Shown: positions 1 through 7,522 of the stretch, in pieces
Layout of the letters: each line of letters starts with the position of its first letter
How positions within the stretch are numbered: the stretch's first letter is position 1
Assembly: GCF_003721245.1 (NCBI RefSeq)
Contig: NZ_RIZG01000001.1
Span: 558,001 to 622,000 of the forward strand
Origin: Marinomonas hwangdonensis
Lineage (GTDB): Bacteria > Pseudomonadota > Gammaproteobacteria > Pseudomonadales > Marinomonadaceae
DNA length: 64,000 nucleotides
Direction: 5' to 3'
The notes under the pieces: generated by a model
What the model was told of the DNA's origin: nothing
Database searches by the model: none
What the model saw: only the letters and a program-made list of their open reading frames with translations
Translations under genes and position numbers: made by a program

Positions 1-23
1 TTCATTTTTTTCCCCTTTGTCAA

Positions 24-51
24 TTAGACAGATATCTTTAGACAGATATCT
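24..51. repeat. 14-bp tandem repeat, two copies
   Basis: TTAGACAGATATCT occurs twice back to back (24-37 and 38-51), identical in both copies. Each copy holds the palindrome AGATATCT. Two identical palindrome-bearing units in direct array could be a regulator binding site for whatever lies left of the window, or a simple duplication. Confidence 0.7.
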
Positions 52-376
52 TGAAAAAACCTCTACAGTGTGATGTGTGGATAAATGTTTTATTAGTAAG
101 CAGTGTAGCAGTCCTGTTAGCTATTTAGTGGCATTAGGCAGTAGTCATTTAATTGGAAGATGAAAAAGAGGGTTGGACGGCTTGTCCAACATGTCTGTGT
201 TGTGGCGGAAAAAGCCGTAGGCTGCGCAAAAAAGTGCGTTTTCTGTGTCTAAAATCGCTGAGCTTCTGATACATCCTATGATGTTGCAAATATGTGGGAT
301 GTTACTCAGTTCGACAGTAAAATTAAGCAATCTTAATGCGTTTTTAATGGAGGGGTGGGCGGTATGCTGCAAAGAA

Positions 377-410
377 AGTTGCCTTTATCAAAAAGGACAA
401 CTCTCTTTTT
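377..410 (+). terminator. Rho-independent terminator, plus strand
   Basis: The arms AGTTGCCTTT (377-386) and AAAGGACAACT (392-402) pair over ten bases with one bulged A around a five-base loop, and a pyrimidine tract ending in six T follows. There is no T tract on the minus strand, so it serves plus-strand transcription. No plus-strand gene inside the window ends here. Confidence 0.65.
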
Positions 411-517
411 TCAAGCAGTACTGTCAGATTAAATAGAGACTAATGCTGTTCAATATAACATTTTTCAAGAAACGCCCCGTTAGTTTGGGCTAAAGGCGTC
501 GCCCTTAAGGATTTTAA

Positions 518-1054
518 CTACTCGCTTTTACGTTCGCCTTTGCCTTCCTGTTTATGGTCTTTACGGTCAGATTTGTCGCCTTTACGCTCTGATTTATCGT
601 TTGCGCATTCGTCCATATGATTTTTTTGTTGTTCGATAAATTGTGTTTTCTGTTCTGGCGTTAGAACGCTCAACATTTGATGTTGTTTGCTGAGCTTTTC
701 TACCTGACGTTCTGTATGTGTATCTGACATTTGTTCTGCGAGTGCTTTGGCTTTTGTGGTGTCAAAGTTGTCGGCAAGCAGTAGTTCATTCAGTTGGTTG
801 CGATGTGCTTCTTGCTGGGTTTGTTCCTTTCCGCCTCGTTTCATAGTGTCTTTGTTGGCCCGGCGAAGTTCCTTGAGTTGTGTTTTTTGATCGTCAGTCA
901 AATTGAGGTCTTTCATCATGCTGCGGTCCATGCCACTGCGACAGTCATTGTGTGAGCCGCGATGATCTTTACCGCCATAGGCAAAGGCACTGCCAGCACT
1001 GATAGCGAGTGGAAGAACAAGGGATGCTAGGATGAGTTTTTTTGCCATTTTCAT
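518..1054 (-). CDS. cpxP: CpxP/Spy-family periplasmic protein
   Basis: Periplasmic helical chaperone-like protein of the CpxP/Spy family, which in enterobacteria damps the CpxA sensor and binds misfolded proteins. Of 178 residues, the first ~25 form a signal peptide ending AFA before YGG. Two LTxxQ motifs, the family hallmark, are visible: LTDDQ near residue 52 and LTPEQ near 132. The last ~25 residues are almost only Lys, Arg, Asp, Glu and Gly, a low-complexity charged tail that I do not recognise from E. coli CpxP. It is divergent from cpxRA with a perfect CpxR box in the shared intergenic region, which supports the CpxP assignment over Spy or another LTxxQ protein. Confidence 0.85.
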   Translation of the reverse strand: MKMAKKLILASLVLPLAISAGSAFAYGGKDHRGSHNDCRSGMDRSMMKDLNLTDDQKTQLKELRRANKDTMKRGGKEQTQQEAHRNQLNELLLADNFDTTKAKALAEQMSDTHTERQVEKLSKQHQMLSVLTPEQKTQFIEQQKNHMDECANDKSERKGDKSDRKDHKQEGKGERKSE

Positions 1055-1143
1055 AAAGACTTCCTTTAGTATGTTTTTTTACATGTCGGTATTGGATTGT
1101 GCTTCTGCGTTTTTGCGCATGTGGGTAGCTTAGAGGTTTCTAA

Positions 1144-1179
1144 GTAAAGTGGCGTCGTTGAAAGGTAAAGTAGGGTAAA
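1144..1179 (+). promoter_or_regulatory. CpxR box between cpxP and cpxRA
   Basis: GTAAAGTAGGGTAAA at 1165-1179 is an exact match to the established CpxR consensus GTAAA-N5-GTAAA. A further GTAAA lies at 1144-1148 and another at 1206-1210. The site sits about 110 bases upstream of cpxP and 85 bases upstream of cpxR, so it can serve either promoter, consistent with the known autoregulation of Cpx systems. Confidence 0.85.
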
Positions 1180-1264
1180 GGTGGCGTCATCCTAGTGCTT
1201 TTTGCGTAAAATGAGCGTGTAGTCTTTATTCGGTTTATTTGTTTCGTTCATTTAGGAAGCGCCC

Positions 1265-1996
1265 ATGTCACAGGTTTTGATCATTGATGATGATGTTGAG
1301 TTAAGTGATCTATTAAAAGAAGTGCTGTCTTTTGAGCATTTTACAGTCAACGCGGCGTATGACGGGGTGGCGGGCTTGGCTGCGATGAATCATGAGGTGG
1401 ATCTGGTATTGTTGGATGTGATGATGCCAAAGTTGAACGGCTTTGAGACGTTAAAACAATTGCGTGAAAAATGGGACGTGCCGGTGTTGATGCTCACCGC
1501 GAAAGGGGAGGAAATAGATCGTGTGGTGGGTTTGGAGCTGGGCGCCGACGATTATTTGCCAAAGCCTTTTAGTGAGCGGGAGTTATTGGCCAGAATCCGC
1601 GCCATATTACGCAGAACCCAAGCGATTAAGTCGTTGGAACAAGTGGCATCGACTGATAAGGGGCCAGCGTCGGTGTCCTCTGCTGTCAGTGATGTGCTGG
1701 TTTATCATGATATTACGCTTTATCCTGGTAAGTTGGAGGCATTTTGCAATACCGATTTGTTGGATTTAACCAGTACGGAATTTGCTCTCCTGCAGTATTT
1801 TTTACGCCATCCGGGGCAGGTATTAACAAAAGAACTGCTCAGTCTTGATGTGTTGGGTAAGCGGCTTGCTATGTTTGACAGGGCGATTGATATGCATGTG
1901 TCTAACTTGCGCAAGAAGCTGCCAGATTGGCCCAATGGCAAAGCAAGGATAAAAACCTTACGCGGACGCGGCTATTTATTGGTTGAGGGCGACTAA
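1265..1996 (+). CDS. cpxR: Response regulator CpxR
   Basis: OmpR/PhoB-class DNA-binding response regulator, cytoplasmic, activating envelope-stress genes when phosphorylated. Residues 1-120 are a receiver domain with the acidic pocket IDDD, phospho-acceptor Asp51 in LLDVMMPK, and the conserved Thr and Lys in LMLTAK and LPKPF. Residues ~145-240 form the winged-helix effector domain ending in the typical TLRGRGYLL. An AGGA ribosome binding site sits 8 bases before the ATG. The TAA overlaps the ATG of cpxA by one base, so the two are translationally coupled. The CpxR box upstream indicates autoregulation. Confidence 0.95.
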   Translation: MSQVLIIDDDVELSDLLKEVLSFEHFTVNAAYDGVAGLAAMNHEVDLVLLDVMMPKLNGFETLKQLREKWDVPVLMLTAKGEEIDRVVGLELGADDYLPKPFSERELLARIRAILRRTQAIKSLEQVASTDKGPASVSSAVSDVLVYHDITLYPGKLEAFCNTDLLDLTSTEFALLQYFLRHPGQVLTKELLSLDVLGKRLAMFDRAIDMHVSNLRKKLPDWPNGKARIKTLRGRGYLLVEGD

Positions 1997-3390
1997 TGCG
2001 TTTACCTAACATCACCAGTTTGTACGGTCGTATTTTTGCGATATTTTGGTTTACCATGTTTTTGGTGGTGTTGGTGGTGTTGGCTTTGCCGCGTTTCGAC
2101 CCCCGTCAGACCCGCGATATTGCGCCACCTCATTATGAGCGTTTTGTGGATATAAGAGACCAATTAGAGCAAAGGTTTGCGGGATTCTCTGAAATAGACG
2201 CCGTGGTGAGGCAGCTTGATGGTCGTCGATCTCATCGTGATTCCGATGACGGTAAGCTGCGACTTTTTATTACGGATCTTGATGGCCATATTCAGACAAT
2301 GGAACACCGCTCTGATCACGTATTTAAAGCACTACGCAACTTTGTGACAACCATTGAACCCCCTCAAAAACCCCAGCAAAAATTGTACGGTAAGATGATG
2401 ATTTCTGGGCCTTTACCGATTCGCTTGGCGAATGCCGATTACTATTTGTACCTAGGGAGTCGTTCGGGTGAGCCACCGCACTTTTTGTTGCAATTGTTTG
2501 ACAGTCCGATGCGCTTGTTATTGGCCGTCATGTTGGTTAGTACGCCGTTATTGCTTTGGTTAGCCTGGGCGCTGAGCCAACCCGCTCGACGTTTAGAAAA
2601 AGCGGCTCAAAGGGTGGCGCAGGGCGTATTTGAGATTGATCCTGAGCTTGAGAAAGGCACCTCAGAGTTTCGTCAAGCGGGCGCCAGCTTTAATCAGATG
2701 GTGACGGCGGTTAATGTGATGATTTCCCGTCAACAGCGTTTGTTGTCGGATATTTCTCATGAGTTGCGTTCACCCCTCACTCGCCTAAGAATGGCGCAGG
2801 CCTTGGCGACGAGAAAGCAGGGCGACAGTGCGGATTTAACTCGTATAGACGTTGAGGCTCAGCGTTTAGAGGCGATGATTGGTAAATTGCTCGAATTGTC
2901 TAGTGTGCAAGTAGACAGCCATTTAAATCGTGATGTCTTGTCTTTGTCAGATTTGTGCGGCGAGCTCTTAGCGGATGGTCAATTTGAGGCTGAGCAGATG
3001 GGGAAAGCCTTGGTTGCGTCAGATGTGCCGCTTCGCTCAATAAGCTGTCATCCACAGTGGTTGATGAGCGCACTTGAAAACATTGTGCGCAATGGGGTCT
3101 ACTACAGCAAAATGCAGGTTAGTGTGTCTCTGGTGGTTACTAAGCTGGCCAATACAGACCATGTTGTGATTCGTGTGGAAGATGACGGTGAAGGGGTTCC
3201 TGAGGATGAATTGAGTTCGATTTTTAGGCCTTTTTATCGAGTGTCAACCGCCCGTGATCGTCACAGTGGTGGAGCGGGGCTGGGGTTGGCCATTGCGGAA
3301 AACGCCATTCGTCAGCATAACGGTACGGTGCGGGCGGCGCGCAGTGAATTGGGCGGGCTCTTAGTAGAAGTGGCTTTGCCATTAGTTTAA
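1996..3390 (+). CDS. cpxA: Sensor histidine kinase CpxA
   Basis: Inner-membrane sensor kinase of the Cpx envelope-stress system, 464 residues. A first membrane helix (~12-32), a periplasmic sensor of ~135 residues, a second helix (~172-194), a HAMP linker, the HisKA dimerisation helix with phospho-acceptor His255 in SDISHELRSP, and an HATPase domain with an N box (ENIVRNG), G1 box (DDGEGVP), F box (FRPFYR) and G2 box (GLGLAI) are all visible. It is expected to phosphorylate CpxR and to be restrained by CpxP, both encoded next to it. Confidence 0.95.
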   Translation: MRLPNITSLYGRIFAIFWFTMFLVVLVVLALPRFDPRQTRDIAPPHYERFVDIRDQLEQRFAGFSEIDAVVRQLDGRRSHRDSDDGKLRLFITDLDGHIQTMEHRSDHVFKALRNFVTTIEPPQKPQQKLYGKMMISGPLPIRLANADYYLYLGSRSGEPPHFLLQLFDSPMRLLLAVMLVSTPLLLWLAWALSQPARRLEKAAQRVAQGVFEIDPELEKGTSEFRQAGASFNQMVTAVNVMISRQQRLLSDISHELRSPLTRLRMAQALATRKQGDSADLTRIDVEAQRLEAMIGKLLELSSVQVDSHLNRDVLSLSDLCGELLADGQFEAEQMGKALVASDVPLRSISCHPQWLMSALENIVRNGVYYSKMQVSVSLVVTKLANTDHVVIRVEDDGEGVPEDELSSIFRPFYRVSTARDRHSGGAGLGLAIAENAIRQHNGTVRAARSELGGLLVEVALPLV

Positions 3391-3721
3391 GCGTGTTTTA
3401 GACGTATTTAAAAAGTGTTTTTAAGGTGTTTTTTTGGATTATCGTAAAGCATTGGTGGACAACGCGGTGAATTCAGCCCATATTGGTGTGACTCATCGTG
3501 CTTAGGCATCTGTATTGTTAAACGATTGACCATAAAGCACCTTTTTTAAACACACATATTGTAACCAGACGCTCACTGACACCACACACTTTGTTCATTA
3601 CTTATCCGAAACCTATCGTCTTAAATTCGTTTTCTTATTTTATTCGACCTTATGCTTTACACGAGTTATTAGAACAAAGGGGGAAGTTGCGTTAATTTTT
3701 CTCTTATTTCACAGGAATCCA
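3391..3721. other. Intergenic region after cpxA
   Basis: This 331-base stretch has no convincing open frame, RNA gene or strong hairpin. Runs of A and T just after cpxA could help end that transcript, but I find no clear stem. The right end carries the ribosome binding site of the small gene at 3722. Confidence 0.4.
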
Positions 3722-3943
3722 ATGATACATACCGCTAAAGAATTTGTTCTACAACGCATTTGTACTTTTGCTAGTCAAGTGTTTGACCCTAACTCAGACT
3801 CACAGGTGGTTGGGATATTAAAAAGTAAGTTTAATATCCGTCTACCGCAGCGCCGTTCGATGAACGAGTCCTTGTCTTCAACCGTGAGCGACCATGAAAT
3901 TATTACCTTGATCTTGAAATACCGTTCAATGAAAGAGTCTTGA
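3722..3943 (+). CDS. Small protein of unknown function, 73 residues
   Basis: I do not recognise this protein. It has a proper ribosome binding site (CAGGA, about 7 bases before the ATG) and stands alone between cpxA and a convergent methyltransferase gene. It has no signal peptide or membrane helix. The second half contains two similar basic-Ser-Met-x-Glu-Ser motifs, RRSMNES at residues ~44-50 and YRSMKES at the C-terminus, framing a short linker (LSSTVSDHEIITLILK). A regulatory peptide or small adaptor is possible, but there is no direct evidence for a role. Confidence 0.55.
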   Translation: MIHTAKEFVLQRICTFASQVFDPNSDSQVVGILKSKFNIRLPQRRSMNESLSSTVSDHEIITLILKYRSMKES

Positions 3944-3990
3944 TTCGGGCGAGCAATGGCCTATTGAATGGCCGTGGTTATTTTTTGACG

Positions 3991-4734
3991 CTATTTTTTG
4001 ACACAGACAAAGATAGCGTTGCCAGACACTTGGTTCCAAGTCACAATTTTGCTGTGTTCGTGTTCAAATACATGAACATCAAAATACGGCGATAAGAGCC
4101 TTTGTAACTCGCTAAAATTGAACGCCACCATAGGGTGTTCGTCCGCCCAACGTTGCGTTTGCTCTGCGTTCGTTTTTTCGATACTCAGCTTCAGTGTTTG
4201 TTTTTCCCCATCACCACCATAGTACCAAGACGACCCAAATGAAAACTGACTGTTTTCGTGCATTAGGCTGTGTTTGGCTGACAGGGCGTTGTCTATGTGG
4301 TCTTTGTCGACTGCGTTAAAGCAAAATACGCCCCCTAAACTGAGAGCCTTGTGTACGCTTTCGATACAGTGAGTTAAATGGTGAAAGTCGCCACTGTAAT
4401 GAATGGAATACAGAAAACAGGTGATCAAATCATAGGGAGTGTCGACCGTAAAATCGCACATATTGCCCAACTCAAATCGAGCCTCAGGGCAGCGTTGTAA
4501 GGCGAGATCCAGCATTGGTTGGTTAATGTCTAATCCGCTGCACGCATAGCCTGCTTGTTGAAGATGATAAATATGTGGTCCTGTGCCGCAGGCTAAATCG
4601 AGATGGCGGTTTCCCGTATTGCCGAAAATCTGATGGAGCCGATGCGCGCTGTGGCTTTGATCTTGGTAGTTAATATCGGCACACATTAAATCGTAATAGC
4701 CAGATAGATCGGTGTAGAGCGCATTGTCGGACAT
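3991..4734 (-). CDS. Class I SAM-dependent methyltransferase
   Basis: Cytoplasmic methyltransferase of 247 residues with the Rossmann-like SAM-binding fold. Motif I is clear as LDLACGTGPH (residues ~45-54), followed by the acidic residue of motif II in GLDIN and motif IV in YDLITCFLYSIHY. The family (Methyltransf_25 type) acts on many small molecules, and the substrate cannot be read from the sequence. It lies upstream of nothing obvious on its strand and just downstream of the Lrp-type regulator, 36 bases away, so the two may be co-transcribed. The start lacks a strong ribosome binding site. Confidence 0.85.
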   Translation of the reverse strand: MSDNALYTDLSGYYDLMCADINYQDQSHSAHRLHQIFGNTGNRHLDLACGTGPHIYHLQQAGYACSGLDINQPMLDLALQRCPEARFELGNMCDFTVDTPYDLITCFLYSIHYSGDFHHLTHCIESVHKALSLGGVFCFNAVDKDHIDNALSAKHSLMHENSQFSFGSSWYYGGDGEKQTLKLSIEKTNAEQTQRWADEHPMVAFNFSELQRLLSPYFDVHVFEHEHSKIVTWNQVSGNAIFVCVKK

Positions 4735-4770
4735 AGTGTATTCGCTTGGCGGGTGGAATTTGAGGGCGAA

Positions 4771-5235
4771 TCATATAGTAATCAGAGGAAATTCTCTGCT
4801 TATTTTTGGCTGTTTCATCGAGAACATGGTGCTAACAGAGCGAACCCCTTTCGCCTGTAAAAGCTTTTTACTTAACAGCTCGTCGTAGCTATCAAGATCC
4901 TTTGTAATCACTTTTAGCATAAAATCGCAGTCGCCACTGACGGAGTGACATTCGAGAATTTCTGGGCATTCCTTGATGATAGAAAGAAAAGGCGCCAGAG
5001 TTTCTGGGTGGTGATTGTCCATAGACACTTGCGCAAACGCAATGACGTTTAATTGGACTTTTTTTGCGTTTAATTCGGCGGTATAGCCTTTTATGTATCC
5101 TTCCTCTTCCAAGCGTTTCAGTCGTCTCCAGCAAGGCGCACTGGACAAGCCAATGCTGTCCGCCAACTCCCTATTACTTAAACGACCATCTTTCTGTAAC
5201 GCAATGAGTATGGCGATATCAAATTTATCGAGCAT
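4771..5235 (-). CDS. Lrp/AsnC-family transcriptional regulator
   Basis: DNA-binding regulator of 154 residues. An N-terminal helix-turn-helix (DKFDIAILIALQKDGRLSNR region, residues ~3-50, with SSAPCWRRLKRLEEEG as recognition part) is followed by the RAM ligand-binding/oligomerisation domain (~70-145), including the typical SGDCDFMLKV segment. AAGGAG stands 7 bases before the start. It is divergent from the 2-oxoacid dehydrogenase genes, the same arrangement as bkdR and the bkd operon of Pseudomonas, so control of that operon by an amino acid or keto acid is likely, though not shown. Confidence 0.92.
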   Translation of the reverse strand: MLDKFDIAILIALQKDGRLSNRELADSIGLSSAPCWRRLKRLEEEGYIKGYTAELNAKKVQLNVIAFAQVSMDNHHPETLAPFLSIIKECPEILECHSVSGDCDFMLKVITKDLDSYDELLSKKLLQAKGVRSVSTMFSMKQPKISREFPLITI

Positions 5236-5394
5236 CAGGTGTCTCCTTTTTTATTATTTTGAGAAACAATGTTGCGTAGCTTGCCAAACAATATCCAAAT
5301 AAGAAAGATAATTTCGCTATGTCGTGGATATCATTAATGCATCGTAATTATAAAAATAAAGCTGAAAAGCGACTCAACAAAATGGTGTATTGCT

Positions 5395-7512
5395 ATGACT
5401 CAATTGCTGAAAGAAAAACATGTTGTAAAAGACCGAGTGAACGACGAGCCTAGGTTTGATTGGTTTGAAGTCAGTCGGCTGATGATGCTCTCCCGAGCGT
5501 TGGATGAGATTGAAGAAAAGGAGTTGGTGCCAGAGAAACGGGTCTTTAATCAATTTTCTGCACGGGGTCATGACTTTGCGCAGATACTGCTAGGATCGCT
5601 ATTGACGCATCCGCATGACGCAGCAAGTGGGTATTACCGTTCTAGACCTTTTGTGATGAGTCTTGGTATTGATTTAGATGTGGTGGTCGCGTCCCCCATG
5701 GCGAAAGCGGGTGGCTACAGTGACGGACGTGATATTGGTGTGGTGTGTAACTTCCCCAATGTAGACAGAAAAGGCGCCATGCTGTTTCCTATGTGTGGCG
5801 GTGTTGGTGCGCAATACACGCCAATTTCAGGCTGGGCACAGTCTATTGTGTACCATAAAAATCAGCTGAAAGATTTCAGCTACGTGGGCGCCATGGCAGT
5901 GTCTATGGGGGGCGATTCCTCCATGTCGACCAATGGTTTCTGGTCCGCGTTAAACATTTCAACCACCAATAATCTCCCTCATCTCTTTTATATTGAAGAC
6001 AATGGCTATGGCATTTCTGTGCCTCAAGAGGTGCAAACCCCTGGTGGCGATCAGGTTTCTAACCTAAAAGCCTACAAGAATTTGCATATTATTGATGGTG
6101 ACGGCACCGACCCTTATCAGACACCAGCGCTGATACAAGAAGCAGTAGATTATGTCCGCTCTGGTCAGGGTACGTGTCTATTGCGCCTAAAGGTGCCTCG
6201 CTTGTGTGGTCATACCTTCCAAGACACTCAAACGTACAAGCCTGCAGATTTTATTGCTGATGAACAAGCGAGAGATCCCTTGCCCAAGCTCAAGCAATAC
6301 TTATTAGATAATGGACTAATGAGTGAGACGGTGTGGCAAAATCTTGAAACACAAAGTCATCAAGAAATTCGTGATGCAGTAGAGCGCGCTAAGCAGCTCC
6401 CTCAGCCTGATCCAGAGAATCTAAAGCGTTTTGTGTACGCTGAAAAAGATCAGGTTCAATTGCGTGGTGGGTTGGCCGCTAGCGGACATCAATTTCCTGT
6501 ATCCAGTTTTGACTCTAAGCCTGAAGGCGCGAGACTTAACATGCTTACGGCGATACGTAAAACCTTGGACTTCGAATTAGCCACCAACCCAAAAGTCATG
6601 GTGTTTGGAGAAGATGTGGGGCCTAAAGGTGGCGTGCATGGTGCGACCCTTGGTTTGAATGAAAAATTTGGTGACCACCGAGTATTTGATACCAGTTTGT
6701 CTGAAGAGGGCATCATTGGGCGTTCTGTCGGCATGGCGTTAAGTGGCCTGATGCCAGTGCCCGAAATACAGTTTAGAAAATACGCGGAACCCGCGGCAGA
6801 GCAACTTTCTGATACGGGTATTATGCGCTGGAGAACCAATAACCAGTTTGCTGCGCCTATGGTGGTGCGTATTCCGGGTGGTTTTGCCCGTCGTGGTGAT
6901 CCATGGCACTCCATGAGTGATGAAGTGGAATGGGCGCACAAAGTCGGTTGGCAGTTGGCCATGCCTTCCAATGCGGAAGACGCGGTGGGGTTATTGCGCT
7001 ACGCGCTTAGAGACAATAATCCGACGATCTTTTTTGAGCATCGCTCCTTGTTGGATAATGCTTGGTCTCGTCGCCCATACCCTGGCGACGACTTCGTGAT
7101 TCCGTTTGGCAAAGCCAACACCATTTTGACTGGTACAGACCTAACGGTCGTCTGCTGGGGCGCTATGGTAGAGCGTTGTGAAAATGCCGCCAAAGAGCTC
7201 AAGAGTACAACCGGTAAAAGCATTGAAGTCATTGATCTAAGAACCTTGCAGCCATGGGACAAAGACGCGGTACTGAGTTCGGTGGAAAAAACAGGACGTT
7301 GCTTAATCGTTCATGAAGACAATAAAACCGCAGGATTTGGGGCTGAAATTGCCGCTGTGCTCGCTGAGGAATTATTTTTCAGTCTAGATGCGCCCATTCA
7401 ACGTCTCACCATGCCCGACATTCCTAACCCTCATAATTTTCTATTGCTAGAAAGCGCGGTGCCGAGTGAGCAAAAAATTGCACAAGCCATGCAAAACTTG
7501 ATTGATGTGTGA
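5395..7512 (+). CDS. 2-oxoacid dehydrogenase E1, fused alpha and beta subunits
   Basis: Thiamine-diphosphate enzyme that decarboxylates a 2-oxoacid and passes the acyl group to lipoyl-E2. The two E1 subunits, usually separate, are joined in one 705-residue chain. Residues ~1-350 are the alpha part, with the cofactor-binding stretch GGDSSMSTNG to EDNGYG (~173-205), where the usual GDG is GDS. Residues ~370-705 are the beta part (VMVFGEDVG, ending with the transketolase C-terminal domain IEVIDLRTLQPWD). The E2 gene follows after 10 bases. No E3 gene is nearby, so a shared lipoamide dehydrogenase is presumably used. The substrate is open: branched-chain oxoacids by analogy with bkd, or phenylpyruvate given the adjacent paa genes. 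The start lacks a good Shine-Dalgarno sequence. Confidence 0.85.
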   Translation: MTQLLKEKHVVKDRVNDEPRFDWFEVSRLMMLSRALDEIEEKELVPEKRVFNQFSARGHDFAQILLGSLLTHPHDAASGYYRSRPFVMSLGIDLDVVVASPMAKAGGYSDGRDIGVVCNFPNVDRKGAMLFPMCGGVGAQYTPISGWAQSIVYHKNQLKDFSYVGAMAVSMGGDSSMSTNGFWSALNISTTNNLPHLFYIEDNGYGISVPQEVQTPGGDQVSNLKAYKNLHIIDGDGTDPYQTPALIQEAVDYVRSGQGTCLLRLKVPRLCGHTFQDTQTYKPADFIADEQARDPLPKLKQYLLDNGLMSETVWQNLETQSHQEIRDAVERAKQLPQPDPENLKRFVYAEKDQVQLRGGLAASGHQFPVSSFDSKPEGARLNMLTAIRKTLDFELATNPKVMVFGEDVGPKGGVHGATLGLNEKFGDHRVFDTSLSEEGIIGRSVGMALSGLMPVPEIQFRKYAEPAAEQLSDTGIMRWRTNNQFAAPMVVRIPGGFARRGDPWHSMSDEVEWAHKVGWQLAMPSNAEDAVGLLRYALRDNNPTIFFEHRSLLDNAWSRRPYPGDDFVIPFGKANTILTGTDLTVVCWGAMVERCENAAKELKSTTGKSIEVIDLRTLQPWDKDAVLSSVEKTGRCLIVHEDNKTAGFGAEIAAVLAEELFFSLDAPIQRLTMPDIPNPHNFLLLESAVPSEQKIAQAMQNLIDV

Positions 7513-7522
7513 GGGGAATGAA

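Larger units (their letters stand above)
1..517. other. Non-coding stretch before cpxP
   Basis: No convincing gene is visible in this stretch. It holds a 14-bp tandem repeat near its left end and one good plus-strand terminator at 377-410, listed separately. Two short open frames (145-372 minus, 245-436 plus) overlap each other, look like no known family and lack a clear ribosome binding site. The terminator implies that a plus-strand transcript, either from a gene left of the window or a small RNA, ends here. Confidence 0.5.

Noticed and set aside
145-436. Two overlapping short open frames (minus 145-372, plus 245-436)
   Set aside because: They overlap on opposite strands, lack clear ribosome binding sites and resemble no family. 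The plus frame also runs past the terminator at 377-410.
5395-7512. Reading the fused E1 as a formylmethanofuran dehydrogenase, a label I recall being used for similar proteins
   Set aside because: The sequence shows a thiamine-diphosphate alpha and beta E1 architecture followed by a lipoyl E2 gene; there are no molybdopterin features.
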